From the NCBI GenBank assembly GCA_963842775.1, contig CAWJHQ010000005.1, positions 496,001-560,000 of the forward strand: 64,000 nt of DNA, written 5' to 3'. The DNA comes from R-RK-3 sp963842775 (GTDB taxonomy: Bacteria; Pseudomonadota; Alphaproteobacteria; Rhizobiales; Rhodomicrobiaceae). This document shows, in pieces, positions 1-9,244 of this stretch. Below the pieces are notes generated by a model. It worked only from the letters and a program-made list of their open reading frames with translations. It had not been told where the DNA came from and ran no database searches. A program made the translations under genes and the position numbers. The number at the start of each line of letters is the position of its first letter. The stretch's first letter is position 1.

Positions 1-886
1 GGGTGAGTACGTCGTACGCCCATTCGCGTTGAGCATCGGTGTGGTGCACGAGGAGACCCAACCGGACACCCTCCCCTGCCGTCGCCCACTGGAGCATCTG
101 AATATCATCGTCTGAGTTGCCGAAGGCAGCGATAGGACGTCGCTTTAGACGCGTCTCGCGGCCGGCGAATTTGCTGCGCTTTTCTCCAGTAGCGCTGTGG
201 GTGAGCAATTCGAACGACACGGGCAATTGGTTTTCCGAGTCGAACCTCAACTCGTGGATGCCGATGACTTGCTGGGACGAAACATTAAAAACACGCTCGG
301 AAAAGATCCGCATGAATTCGGTGTCGCCACGCGATACAATGAACGTCTTGAAGTCATGGTCCTTGAGGAAAGCAAATAATTCGAGCATGGGCTTATAGGC
401 CATCTCGGTGTAGAGGCGTCCGGTTTCTGGATGCCTCGCGGTGGCGATCCATTCGCGCACGACTGCTTCGAAATCCTCGCTTGTCATGCCGGCACGCGTA
501 GCCCTAAGGACCTCTTGCAAGCCCAGGTCGCCGGCGGCGAGCGCGGCTTGCATGTTGCCTCGCAAAATCGAAGCGAACGGCTCCATCGCAGACCACTCCG
601 GATGCTGTGGGCTAAGCGCCGTTACCCGATCAACCGCGAAGGCGAACTGGGCAGACAGGGGTTGTTCCGTCCAAAGGGTCCCATCATCATCGAACGCGGC
701 AATCCGATCAGCAGACGGAACATATTCCGGGCTGTCCTGTCGAGTTACCTTGTCGACAAACTCGATAATGGCCCGTTTCGAGGCGCTGTCGCGCCAGGCC
801 GTTAAGTCTGCCGCCGATGCAGCGTCGAAGCGGCAAGGCGACCCGGCAATAAGGAGTGCCGCGAGTAGAAGCGATGGAGTTTTCAT
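1..886 (-). CDS. Secreted HAD-family phosphatase, 3' end cut by window edge
   Basis: Reading on the minus strand from an ATG at 886 gives 295 uninterrupted codons that run off the window. Residues 1-26 form a signal peptide (basic start, Leu/Ala-rich core, AxA end), so the product should be exported. HAD motif I (FDDDGT, residues 65-70) carries the nucleophile and acid/base aspartates. A motif II-like SRG is at 185-187, a Lys for motif III near 236, and motif IV (GNSDDD) at 256-261. This is a Mg-dependent phosphohydrolase fold with a helical cap between motifs I and II. The substrate is not predictable; acid phosphatases of this type are common exported scavengers. Its 5' end faces the transposase gene. 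No good ribosome-binding site was seen. Confidence 0.8.
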   Translation of the reverse strand, partial: MKTPSLLLAALLIAGSPCRFDAASAADLTAWRDSASKRAIIEFVDKVTRQDSPEYVPSADRIAAFDDDGTLWTEQPLSAQFAFAVDRVTALSPQHPEWSAMEPFASILRGNMQAALAAGDLGLQEVLRATRAGMTSEDFEAVVREWIATARHPETGRLYTEMAYKPMLELFAFLKDHDFKTFIVSRGDTEFMRIFSERVFNVSSQQVIGIHELRFDSENQLPVSFELLTHSATGEKRSKFAGRETRLKRRPIAAFGNSDDDIQMLQWATAGEGVRLGLLVHHTDAQREWAYDVLT

Positions 887-1115
887 TGTGAGTTCCGAAC
901 ATCGGTTGGGAGCCAATCATCCATGCGTATCCAGTGTGGGACACGTGCTGCAGGTTGAAGACGTGACATCCGAAGACAGCCAGGGATGTGGTGGCTTCAT
1001 TTTGCGCTTGTTCGGCTTCTTTCAAGTGCGAAAACCGGTCTTGAAAGACGCCGGATCTCGTTAGCTGGAGGCTGATTGCCATCGGCGCGCTCCTCCTATT
1101 GCGGGAAGTATATAC

Positions 1116-1144
1116 TTGACAAAGCACGCTAAGCCCTCCATATT
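1116..1144 (+). promoter_or_regulatory. Probable sigma-70 promoter of the transposase gene
   Basis: A perfect TTGACA (1116-1121) is followed after 17 bases by CATATT (1139-1144), four of six bases of the -10 consensus. The transposase ATG is 23 bases further on and is preceded by GGAAGG at normal spacing. Confidence 0.5.
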
Positions 1145-1167
1145 CGCCCTATCGGAAGGGCGACCCA

Positions 1168-2091
1168 ATGAAACTCGATATCACCAATAAGATTTACAAC
1201 GACGAAGACGCAGCTCGCGAACACCTGGAAGGCCAGCTTTGGCCGGAAGGTCCTGTCTGCCCGCATTGCGGTTCGGTCGAGGCAACGGCGCTCAAGGGCA
1301 AGGCTCATCGCAAGGGCCTGTATCAGTGCAACGCTTGCCGCGATCAGTTCTCCGTCACGGTCGGAACCGTTTTCGAGCGCTCCAAGATCAAGCTGCATAA
1401 ATGGGTTCTCGCAGCTCACCTGATGGGCGCCAGCAAGAAAGGCGTCTCATCCAAGCAGATCGAGCGCATGCTCGCCGTGAGCTACAAGACGGCTTGGTTC
1501 ATGACCATGCGCCTTAGAGAGGCCATGCGCGAAGAAGTGCCCGCAGGCGGCATCGGCGGCGCGAACAAGGTTGTCGAAGCGGACGAAACTTTCGTCGGCG
1601 GCAAAAAGAAGAACGTCCACAAAGGCAAGCCAGAGCCGAAGAAGCACGCCGTCGTTGCATTGGTGGAGCGCGACGGCGAGATGCGCGCCAAGCATGTCGC
1701 TGACGTAACTGCCAAGACGCTGCGCGAAACGCTTGTTTCTCAAGCCAGCCGCAAGTCCTACCTGATGACCGACGAAGCACAGGCGTACAAAGGCGTTGGC
1801 AAGGAATTCTCCGGTCACGGATCGGTCAATCATTCAGCCGAAGAATATGTGCGCGGCATGTTCTGGCATACGAACACCGCTGAGAGCTTTTTCGCCATTC
1901 TGAAGCGCGGCGTGTACGGAACATTCCATTCCATTTCTGAGCAGCATTTGCAGCGCTACGCTGACGAATTCGTGTTTCGTTGGAACACCCGTGAGAAGCT
2001 TGGTTTCGACGATTTCGACCGCGCAAGCCGCATGCTCAAGGGCGCCACAGGAAAGCGCCTCACCTATCGGCGGATTGACGCAATCGCATAA
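1168..2091 (+). CDS. IS1595-family transposase
   Basis: This 307-residue protein has the IS1595 layout. An N-terminal zinc ribbon (C31-x2-C34 and C54-x2-C57) is followed by a helical region, then a DDE/DxN-type catalytic core with D139 (EADETF), D202 (TDEAQ) and the N236-x2-E239-x6-K246 motif of the family. No stop or frameshift interrupts it, so the enzyme could be active. GGAAGG stands upstream of the ATG. I looked for terminal inverted repeats and a target duplication in 887-1167 and 2092-2520 and could not identify them, so the limits of the element are unknown. It may be a solo or decayed copy. It lies in an accessory-looking stretch next to a broken histidine kinase. Confidence 0.9.
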   Translation: MKLDITNKIYNDEDAAREHLEGQLWPEGPVCPHCGSVEATALKGKAHRKGLYQCNACRDQFSVTVGTVFERSKIKLHKWVLAAHLMGASKKGVSSKQIERMLAVSYKTAWFMTMRLREAMREEVPAGGIGGANKVVEADETFVGGKKKNVHKGKPEPKKHAVVALVERDGEMRAKHVADVTAKTLRETLVSQASRKSYLMTDEAQAYKGVGKEFSGHGSVNHSAEEYVRGMFWHTNTAESFFAILKRGVYGTFHSISEQHLQRYADEFVFRWNTREKLGFDDFDRASRMLKGATGKRLTYRRIDAIA

Positions 2092-2520
2092 GGGTAAGAA
2101 ACCGCCCAAAGCGTGAACATTGGATTCTAACTCAACCGCAAGCTTCAGATAAGGAAAGGGCATCATTGCCGAAAGCATCCAATTTTTTGCCAGCGCGCGC
2201 TATTGCCCTTTGGGGCAGTTTTGGCGCGATGTCCGCTCCTCTAAATACGCCACGATATTGGGCGCCAGGGAATTCGCTCACGGAACATAAAACAACGAGC
2301 CATCGCAAAACGTCGCTGGGGGGCTACCAAGCGTGAGCATTTCACCAAGGCGATGTAGAAAAAAAATTCAGCGTGATCTCAGAAGGTTACGTTGTTTTAG
2401 CAAGACTGTATCTGAGCTCGCCACGAAGTTTAGCATTGCGCGACTAACTGTCACCGGTGTCTGATATGTGTTATTGTGCCTTCCGAGTGTTGTTGCCATC
2501 GTTATTAGGGCGTTCCAAAA
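2092..2520. other. Intergenic region, no gene seen
   Basis: 429 bases between the transposase and the degenerate kinase. It contains a small hairpin (TGCCC/GGGCA near 2203-2217, followed by TTTT) that might terminate transposase transcription. It probably holds the right end of the insertion element and the kinase promoter, but neither could be defined. Confidence 0.4.
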
Positions 2521-3285
2521 ATGGGCGGGGTTAGTCGCGCTTGGTTTAGGAGAGACCTTCTCCTTTCCCGGTTTTATACGACGGCAGTTCTATTCTGCAC
2601 GCTCCGAACAATAATCCTTCTGCTCGTTGTGGGCCTCGGAGCAACGCTACCCGCGGCCGCGCATGCACCAATACCATCCGCGCTAATCGTCACCCGAGCC
2701 GCTGTACTGCGCACACAGCTCACGAAAAGCCTCGAAACAACCGCCCCGGCGCGCCTTGCGTCCACCCAGGTGCCTCCTGGAACCGAGATCGGTTCTTCTC
2801 GCGTTTTTTGGGAGACATATCGCTGGCAGGTGACGGGTCTCGGCGGGATCTTTCTACTTCAGGCCATAATCATTTGGGCGTTGTTGTTGCAGCGCCATCG
2901 GCGCCGTGCTGCGCAGTTCGAGGCGTGCGGTCGACGGCTGGAGGTCATTCGATTGAGCCGCGCCACTCGGGCGGGCGCGTCGTCGGCATCAATTGCCGAT
3001 GAGCTCAACCAGCCGTTAGCCAGTATCATGAGCAACGCAGAAGCGGCGGAAATCCTACTCGCGATGAGCCCGCCCGACACCAGTCAGGTGAAGGAGATCC
3101 TTGCTGAAATACGGCAAGCTGATGAGCGTGCGGCAGATCTCACCCAGCAGTTGCGTAAGCTATTAACGCAGCAGACAAAAGCCGAACTGCAATATTTCGA
3201 TGTGTTTAGCGACGTTTTAGATAGGTCGTATACAACAGAACACAGAACACCGACCATCAACTCTCGATCGCGCGCACGAGTGTAG
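2521..3285 (+). CDS. Degenerate, truncated sensor histidine kinase
   Basis: The 254-residue product has a first hydrophobic segment (about residues 28-48), a short periplasmic stretch, a second membrane helix (about 107-124) after an FWETYRW motif, and a dimerisation (HisKA) helix. It matches the C-terminal part of rhizobial kinases whose dimerisation motif normally reads HELNQPL. Here the phosphoacceptor His is replaced by Asp (DELNQPL, Asp at residue 160, codon GAT at 2998-3000). The protein ends shortly after the HisKA helices, so the ATP-binding domain is missing. The large sensor region these proteins normally carry is also absent. It cannot autophosphorylate by the usual mechanism. It is either a remnant or a pseudokinase scaffold for the regulators downstream. 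Confidence 0.7.
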   Translation: MGGVSRAWFRRDLLLSRFYTTAVLFCTLRTIILLLVVGLGATLPAAAHAPIPSALIVTRAAVLRTQLTKSLETTAPARLASTQVPPGTEIGSSRVFWETYRWQVTGLGGIFLLQAIIIWALLLQRHRRRAAQFEACGRRLEVIRLSRATRAGASSASIADELNQPLASIMSNAEAAEILLAMSPPDTSQVKEILAEIRQADERAADLTQQLRKLLTQQTKAELQYFDVFSDVLDRSYTTEHRTPTINSRSRARV

Positions 3286-3375
3286 AGACTTACGGCGGGA
3301 AGATTTGGGCCGAAAACGGGGTGAGGGGCAGAACAGTGTTCGTTTTAACGTGGTCCTCATTAAGGAGCATGCGTT

Positions 3376-4014
3376 ATGAGCTCTTTCCCGCCAGTCATTC
3401 ATGTCATTGACGATGACGCATTGTTTCGAGCGGCGATCTCCCGTCTTCTCAAGACATGCGATTATGCGGTGGCTCTTTACGAATCCGCTGACCAATTCGT
3501 GGAGAACTTACCTAGTCAGGAGCGCGGCTGTATATTGCTCGATGTGCAGATGCCGGGCCTGAACGGCCTGGACCTGCAGGAGCGCCTGCGGGCAATCGAC
3601 TCGATCTTGCCGATCGTATTTCTGACTGGACACGGGAATATTCCGATGAGCGTACGCATGATTAAGGCGGGCGCCGAGGACGTTCTGCCGAAGCCCGTTT
3701 CTAAGGAAGATCTGCTGGCCGCGACAGAGCGCGCTCTTGCCCGTTATGATGAAGCGCGCACGAAAACCACACGCTTGAGCTCCGAAAAAGCTCTTATCGC
3801 GACGCTGACCGCTAGAGAAAAGCAGGTCTTCGCTTTGCTGGTCCGCGGCAAGCTTCATAAGCAAATCGCTCATGCGCTCGGCACCGCAGAGAGAACCGTC
3901 AAAGCTCACCGCCACAGCATTATGATGAAGCTTAAAGTGCGGTCACTTGCTGAAGCCGTCTTGATGGCTGACCACGTTGGCATCACCGGCCAGGATAGCA
4001 GTCACGCCACATAA
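3376..4014 (+). CDS. FixJ/NarL-type response regulator
   Basis: A 212-residue two-domain regulator. The receiver domain (about 5-120) has the acidic pair D12/D13, phosphoacceptor D56 (LLDVQMPG), T84 (FLTGHG) and K106 (PKPVS). The linker leads to a LuxR-type helix-turn-helix (about 145-205, LTAREKQVFALL to the recognition helix). The FLTGHGNIPMSVRMIKAGA segment is typical of the FixJ/NodW/TtrR group. AAGGAG precedes the ATG at good spacing. It lies 90 bases after a kinase gene that has lost its catalytic parts, so its phosphodonor is probably encoded elsewhere or it responds to another kinase. Confidence 0.88.
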   Translation: MSSFPPVIHVIDDDALFRAAISRLLKTCDYAVALYESADQFVENLPSQERGCILLDVQMPGLNGLDLQERLRAIDSILPIVFLTGHGNIPMSVRMIKAGAEDVLPKPVSKEDLLAATERALARYDEARTKTTRLSSEKALIATLTAREKQVFALLVRGKLHKQIAHALGTAERTVKAHRHSIMMKLKVRSLAEAVLMADHVGITGQDSSHAT

Positions 4015-4159
4015 GCGGCGTGATGCGCCAACAATTCTCTTGGCGAGTTAAAACTCCTACTTGCACCTAGGGGCTATTGCTAGGCCCGGCGCGATGATGT
4101 TCTCTGGTAAGAAGGGGCCATTGCTACGCCCTGTCCCCGTCCTAGCGCTCGGCTCATTA

Positions 4160-4522
4160 ATGACCCAACGCATAGTCGCCGTGATCGACAACGATTCGAG
4201 CTTACTGAAGGCCCTCAACCGCTTGCTCATGGCCCACGGGTACGTTGTGCACCCTTTTAGCTCCGCTGAGGCGTTCCTCCGCAGCGATACCCCGCGGAAA
4301 GCGTCCTGCCTCGTCCTGGACATTCATCTGGACGGCATGTCGGGCCTGGAGTTGCGGCGTGAACTGACGAGGGCCGGATCGGCTCTCCCGGTCATCTTTA
4401 TGACAGCCTATGACAGCGTCGTATTCGAACACCAGGCTCGGGAACTCGGCTGCGTGGCGTATCTGCTGAAGCCATTCACCGCCGCCCTGCTGGTCGAGGC
4501 AATCGAGCAAGGGGGAGTTTAA
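4160..4522 (+). CDS. Single-domain response regulator (receiver only)
   Basis: About 120 residues forming one receiver domain: acidic cluster VIDND (10-12), phosphoacceptor D54 (LVLDIHLDG), T82 (FMTAYD) and K104 (LLKPF). There is no output domain, so it works as a CheY-like or FixJ-associated relay protein. The ATG at 4160 is chosen because homology begins there. The frame stays open upstream to a TTG at 4061, but that stretch has no family resemblance. No clear ribosome-binding site was seen. With the preceding kinase remnant and FixJ-like gene it forms a decayed two-component island. Confidence 0.78.
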   Translation: MTQRIVAVIDNDSSLLKALNRLLMAHGYVVHPFSSAEAFLRSDTPRKASCLVLDIHLDGMSGLELRRELTRAGSALPVIFMTAYDSVVFEHQARELGCVAYLLKPFTAALLVEAIEQGGV

Positions 4523-4707
4523 GTGTTGGCACGGTATCGCCACGCCTGGAACACACGTATCCTCCTGCAATGTGCTTCGAGTTTGATGCCGCAGCAGCCC
4601 GATACGGGTCGGCCTTGCAACCCCCAATCGTCGATGCGCGCGCGTGGAACCTGAGACCAAGTGCCCGAATTATTCTCGGAAATGAGGGGCTGAATGGAGC
4701 CAATCGC

Positions 4708-5241
4708 ATGGCGATACCTACCTCAGCAAGGCCGTTTGCACATCTGATCGATCCGAACAATGCAGAAATCCTCGATGTCATGGGGCCGACTATCCAACTC
4801 CTGACTGAGCCCGAAGATCGAGAATATTCCTTGTGCATCATGCGAGGCACGATCCCGCCGAACGTCTCAATCCCGTTGCACAGCCATCCAGATCCAGAGA
4901 CGTTTTTCCATGTGTCCGGCGAGCTTGAGGCTTTGACCCACCGTGACGGTGCGTTCGAGTGGGTTCGCCTCGGCGCGGGGGATATCTTTCATGTGCCGGA
5001 AGGTGCGAAGCACGCGTTCAGAAACACAGGCAGAGAACGGGCTGTATCGATTATTGTCAGCACTCCAAAGATGGGCCGCTTCTTTCGCGAGATCGGAACG
5101 CAAGTTCCGGAGGGATCGCCGCCATCTCCTCCTTCAGAGGAGCGTATCCGACAGTTCCTCGCGGTCGCCGAGGGGTACGGTTACTGGAATGCTACGCCCG
5201 AGGAGAATGCGCGTGTTGGCGTTCCGCTGCCAGTCCGGTGA
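4708..5241 (+). CDS. Cupin-domain protein
   Basis: A 177-residue single-domain cupin. Motif 1 shows H58-x-H60 with E64 (HSHPDPETF), and motif 2 contains the final His of the metal site near residue 102 (VPEGAKHAF), with beta strands between. Such proteins bind a divalent metal and may be dioxygenases, isomerases or sensors. The C-terminal 50 residues are outside the cupin barrel. The ATG at 4708 is preceded by GGAG about nine bases upstream. An open frame extends to 4570, but the extra residues are unlike the family. The substrate is unknown. Confidence 0.78.
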   Translation: MAIPTSARPFAHLIDPNNAEILDVMGPTIQLLTEPEDREYSLCIMRGTIPPNVSIPLHSHPDPETFFHVSGELEALTHRDGAFEWVRLGAGDIFHVPEGAKHAFRNTGRERAVSIIVSTPKMGRFFREIGTQVPEGSPPSPPSEERIRQFLAVAEGYGYWNATPEENARVGVPLPVR

Positions 5242-5413
5242 GACGAGATTCGCGACCTGGCAAGGTTACGCGAACGGGTGCGGTCGTTCGGTGGCCGCGG
5301 CCTTCCACATTCGCTGACACTCCACGAGATTGAATGGTATACTCCGCGCTGCTCTCCTAGGCTGTGCGGGCTTCACGGCGTAATGTACAATTCACACTCT
5401 GGGGAACACGATA

Positions 5414-6226
5414 ATGTCTGAGGCAGACAAGGTTTTCACCGGCTCGATCCCTACGATCTACGATAGCTACTTGGTGCCGCTGATTTTTTCGGGCTTTGCC
5501 GAGGATGTGGCGCGCCGAGCAGCGGCTTTTTCGCCGACCGCCGTTCTCGAAACCGCTGCCGGCAGCGGTGTCGTCACGCGCGCGCTGGCACCTAAGCTTG
5601 CGTCGAGTTCTCAGTATGTCGTGACAGATCTCAATCGGCCGATGCTCAATCATGCCGCGGAACGCCAGGGTGCGGATGCTCGCATCACCTGGCAGGAGGC
5701 GGATGCGCTTGCCCTGCCGTTCGACGATGCCTCCTTCGATGTCGTCTGCTGCCAGTTTGGCGTGATGTTTTTCCCCGACCGCGTACGCGGATACCGGGAG
5801 GCGAAGCGGGTGCTGAAGCCGAGCGGCCGCTTCCTTTTCAGCGTTTGGGATCGCATTGAGGAGAATGTATTTGCGGACGACGTCACGAACGCGCTCGCGG
5901 AGATGTTTCCGAGTAATCCACCGCGTTTCTTGGCAAGGACGCCACATGGCTACCACGACACGTCGCTAATCCGTCGCGAGCTGGAAGAGGCCGGCTTTTC
6001 CAACGTCATGATCGAGACACGAGCGGAGGAGAGCCGCGCGCCCTCGCCGCACCATCCGGCGCTTGCCTACTGCCAGGGAACGCCGCTGCGCAACGAGATT
6101 GAGGCTCGCGGGGCAGACAAGCTCGAGGCCGCGACAGAGCACGCGGCTGCGGCGATTGCCAACCGGCATGGCAAGGGCGAGGTGGCGGCCAAGATTCAAG
6201 GCTTTGTCGTCACGGCGACGACTTAA
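5414..6226 (+). CDS. Class I SAM-dependent methyltransferase
   Basis: 270 residues with a Rossmann-type SAM site. Motif I is ETAAGSG at 46-52, an acidic residue ends strand 2 (TDLN, about 71-74), and motif II is near EADALALPF (about 95-103). It resembles the UbiE/Coq5-like methyltransferase-11 group. GGGGAA lies ahead of the ATG. It stands alone on the plus strand, convergent with the next gene. The methyl acceptor cannot be inferred. Confidence 0.82.
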   Translation: MSEADKVFTGSIPTIYDSYLVPLIFSGFAEDVARRAAAFSPTAVLETAAGSGVVTRALAPKLASSSQYVVTDLNRPMLNHAAERQGADARITWQEADALALPFDDASFDVVCCQFGVMFFPDRVRGYREAKRVLKPSGRFLFSVWDRIEENVFADDVTNALAEMFPSNPPRFLARTPHGYHDTSLIRRELEEAGFSNVMIETRAEESRAPSPHHPALAYCQGTPLRNEIEARGADKLEAATEHAAAAIANRHGKGEVAAKIQGFVVTATT

Positions 6227-6316
6227 CCCTGAATGGCTCTGACTATCCATTCTTGCGCAGCGGAAAGCAGCGCCAAGCCGCCACGCGAAGCTGGTGGCAG
6301 GGTGCCGCGGATCACA

Positions 6317-6739
6317 TTACGATTTCGCCGACGCCTTTTGTTCGTATGCGGCGACCGTCCACAATACGCCGAAACGATCCACAACCATGCCGAAGCGCGA
6401 CGCAAAGGGTGTCGAAGACAACGGAATCTGCACGCGCCCGTCATCGGCCAGCGCGGTGAACAGCCGCTCTGCTTCGGCATCTGCGGGCACAGTGAGCGAC
6501 AGCGAGAAACCCTGAAATTCGGGCTTTCCGTGGCGTTGCCCGTCAGATGCCAACAGGGTCGTCTCGCCGATGCGAAGACTTGCATGCATCACGTTGTTTT
6601 CCGCGCCCGCAGGCGCGGGGGTACCCGGATTGTCCTTGAAGCGCGTGAGCATGGTGACTTCGGCCCCGATCGCGCGCCGGTAGAAATCGACGGCCTCTTC
6701 GCAACGGCCGTTGAAATACAGGTAAGGCTCGACCCGCAT
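6317..6739 (-). CDS. VOC-family (PhnB-like) protein
   Basis: 140 residues of the glyoxalase/bleomycin-resistance (VOC) fold in the PhnB-like subgroup. The start is YLYFNGRCEEAVDFY, then a central MHASLRIG strand, and the end is FGMVVDRFGVLWTV, the usual closing motif. The ATG at 6739 has GAGGAGAA six bases upstream, which decides it over an earlier in-frame ATG. Members are often annotated as DNA-binding protein PhnB or 3-demethylubiquinone-like, but their reactions are mostly unknown. Confidence 0.85.
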   Translation of the reverse strand: MRVEPYLYFNGRCEEAVDFYRRAIGAEVTMLTRFKDNPGTPAPAGAENNVMHASLRIGETTLLASDGQRHGKPEFQGFSLSLTVPADAEAERLFTALADDGRVQIPLSSTPFASRFGMVVDRFGVLWTVAAYEQKASAKS

Positions 6740-6864
6740 TGATGTTCTCCTCGCATAGAGTCTGCTCATCAACGAATGCAGCATTTAGCGCGTGGATATT
6801 GGCGACCTGCGGCGGAGCGGCGAACGCCTGAGCGCCGGTTTGCTGCGACGTGCAAACCTTAGAC

Positions 6865-7575
6865 TCATCGAAAGAGTGCCGTATTGTATAAGAACGACAA
6901 TTGCTCATCCCCTCGCGCGATCTTCGCAGGTGTTTGCCCGATCAAGTGTTTGAGCGATCGACTGAGATGTGCTTGATCGAAAAAACCGGCTTCGTGGACC
7001 GTGTCGGCAATGGAGAAGCCGCGCTTCAAGAGGTTCGTCGCGTGCCGAGCGCGTTCGATCTGGCGAAATGTCGTCTGGGTCATTCCCGTGGCCCGCAGAA
7101 AATGACGCTGGGTCGACCGTAAGGACAGCGCCTGCGGTTCACCTCGCAGAGCGGCGTCGACGATGGAATTACGCGCGATCAAGCCGCTCTTCACCAGCCG
7201 GGCCACGAAGGTTTCTGCATTCTCAAAATCCGGGTATTCCCAGGCACTGCCGTTCAGCCGGAACGATCGACCAGTTACGCCGGACAGAGTCACGTCTTTG
7301 TGGTCGAGCAGTTTCATTACCGGGAACTGCGGCATGAACGTGCCCGGCTTGAAGCGGATTCCGAGCCACTCGCCGTCTGCGGGACAGTCCATCGCAGTGG
7401 CTCTCGTTTCCGGTCCCCGCACGGTGAGAGTGCTCTCGCCCTTGCGGCGCGTCACCACCATCTCCCAAAGAGGCGACGCAACCGAAAGAAAACGTCCGGC
7501 CCGCTCACTGCGACAGCGCCACACCCGTTCAACGAAGGGCGAGTTTGACGGTCTGTCGTCAAAAACCAGGAACAT
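6865..7575 (-). CDS. AraC-family transcriptional regulator
   Basis: 236 residues: an N-terminal sensing domain (about 1-120) of the type found in small AraC regulators, then a C-terminal pair of helix-turn-helix motifs (about 130-225) with the family signature IADTVHEAGFFDQAHLSRSLKHLIG. AAGGAG stands seven bases before the ATG. The gene follows the GMC dehydrogenase on the same strand after a 139-base gap. It could regulate itself, the PhnB-like gene or the upstream operon; none of these is shown by the sequence. Confidence 0.85.
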   Translation of the reverse strand: MFLVFDDRPSNSPFVERVWRCRSERAGRFLSVASPLWEMVVTRRKGESTLTVRGPETRATAMDCPADGEWLGIRFKPGTFMPQFPVMKLLDHKDVTLSGVTGRSFRLNGSAWEYPDFENAETFVARLVKSGLIARNSIVDAALRGEPQALSLRSTQRHFLRATGMTQTTFRQIERARHATNLLKRGFSIADTVHEAGFFDQAHLSRSLKHLIGQTPAKIARGDEQLSFLYNTALFR

Positions 7576-7714
7576 AGCCGCGGCTCCTTTTCGTCAGCAT
7601 GCATTTGCGTGCCGTCGGCTTCAGTAATCGAGGAAATCGAAAAGAAAAAGACCGAGGGCGAGCGTAAGCCCATACGGCGATCGCCGTTGACGGGATCGTC
7701 GTAAACCGCATGCA

Positions 7715-9244
7715 TCAGTTTGCCGATGTGGACTGCCCCAATTCGCTTCCTCGCACATAGTCAGCCGCGCGCAGCGCCAGCGCCGCCACGGTCAACGCCG
7801 GATTGACCGCCGCCGAGGTCGGCAGCACGCTTGCGTCGACAACGAACAGGTTTGTGTGATCGAAGGAGCGACAGTCGGGATCGACGGCTGCTTTGGCCGG
7901 ATCGGCGCCCATGCGGATGGTGCCGCATTGATGCGACGGCGTGCGCCGGTCGAACGGCTTGACCAGCACGATCGGAAATCCCGCAGCGCGAAGCACCTCG
8001 CGCATGCGTGCGATGAGGCCGTTTTGCGCGGCCATGTTGGAGGCGCGCCAGTCAAGCACGACGCGCGAGCCGTCCAGCCAGACCCGGCTTTCGGGTGAGG
8101 GCAAGTCCTCGCTCATGAAATAGAAATCGACGGCGCGATTGGCGAGGAGGTCGAGTGCGATTTCGGGCGACCAGCGCAATTGCGATTTGAGAATCGCACC
8201 CGAAATCTTGCCGAGCAGTTGCACGTTGCCCAGTGGCGGCCCACCGCGCCCATCATCGAGATAGAAATCGTTGCAGCCGATGGTCTTCTGATAGATCGAA
8301 CCGTTGAGCCTGAGCGGATGGATCGCCAGCGCCGCAGAACTATTATGGTTCATGAAGTGGCGCCCGACCTGATCGGCGCGATTGGCGAGTCCATCAGGCA
8401 TTGCGCCATTGGCAGAGGCCAGCAGCAGCAGAGCCGAATTGACCGCACCCGCCGCGAGAACGACGAGGCGCGGCGCGATACGAAAGGCCTCGCCGTTCTT
8501 TTCGTAAACCACTGCCGTGATGCGCTTGCCCGCCGCATCCGTTTCCAATTTGGTAACCCGCGCGCCGGTTTCCAGCGTGACGTTGTCGTGGGCAAGCGCG
8601 CTCGCGAGGCCGCAGGTCTCGGCATCCATCTTGCCGGCGTTGGTGTCGGGAAAGGCGTCCCACGGCGTCTTCGCGCGGTTGAGCCAGCGATCGATGTCCA
8701 CTCCTAGCGGCAGCGAGAAAGGATGCATGCCGACCCGCTTCAGCCGCTCGCGCACGTCGGCGATTGCGGGCTCGTCCGGAACGGGCGGAAAAGCGTAGAC
8801 ATTCGAATGCTTCGGCTCCGTGGGATCTTCGCCGAGCTGCCCGCGTACTTGGTACAGCGCTTCGGCGCGGCTATACCACGGTTCGATCTCGTCGTAATCG
8901 AATGGCCAGCCGGGCGTCGCACCTTCGGCATATTGAATAGGCCGGAAATCCTGTGCGCGGTAGCGGATCAGCACCGCGCCGTAGAGCTTGGTCGCGCCGC
9001 CCACATAATAATAATTGCCGGGATTGAATGCGTCTCCGCCCGGCTCGTACCACATTTCCTTCGGACGAAAGACGCCGCGTTGGAAAATCGCGCGCGCATC
9101 GCGCGTCTCCGGCCGGTCGATAAGGCGCTCGCCGCGCTCAAGGATGACGATGCGCGCGCCGCTTGGCGCGAGGCCCGCGGCGAAGGTCGCTCCGCCCATG
9201 CCGGAGCCGATGATTGCGACGTCGATCGGCTCGTTCGCCTTCAT
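7715..9244 (-). CDS. GMC-family oxidoreductase (last gene of the catabolic operon)
   Basis: 509 residues. The FAD-binding GxGxxG (GSGMGG) lies at 13-18, a second FAD contact at the GGATKLYGA loop, and C-terminal catalytic-type segments follow (SHQCGTIRMG, then AAVNPALTVAALALR). It belongs to the branch that includes membrane-linked gluconate/2-keto-acid and cholesterol-type dehydrogenases, and it probably oxidises an alcohol with FAD. Its ATG overlaps the stop of the preceding GMC gene by four bases (ATGA), so the two are translationally coupled. They are unlike each other, so this is not a recent tandem duplication. Confidence 0.88.
   Translation of the reverse strand: MKANEPIDVAIIGSGMGGATFAAGLAPSGARIVILERGERLIDRPETRDARAIFQRGVFRPKEMWYEPGGDAFNPGNYYYVGGATKLYGAVLIRYRAQDFRPIQYAEGATPGWPFDYDEIEPWYSRAEALYQVRGQLGEDPTEPKHSNVYAFPPVPDEPAIADVRERLKRVGMHPFSLPLGVDIDRWLNRAKTPWDAFPDTNAGKMDAETCGLASALAHDNVTLETGARVTKLETDAAGKRITAVVYEKNGEAFRIAPRLVVLAAGAVNSALLLLASANGAMPDGLANRADQVGRHFMNHNSSAALAIHPLRLNGSIYQKTIGCNDFYLDDGRGGPPLGNVQLLGKISGAILKSQLRWSPEIALDLLANRAVDFYFMSEDLPSPESRVWLDGSRVVLDWRASNMAAQNGLIARMREVLRAAGFPIVLVKPFDRRTPSHQCGTIRMGADPAKAAVDPDCRSFDHTNLFVVDASVLPTSAAVNPALTVAALALRAADYVRGSELGQSTSAN

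Noticed and set aside
887..2520. Terminal inverted repeats and target duplication of the IS1595 element
   Set aside because: I searched both flanks by eye and found no convincing inverted pair, so only the transposase gene is reported.
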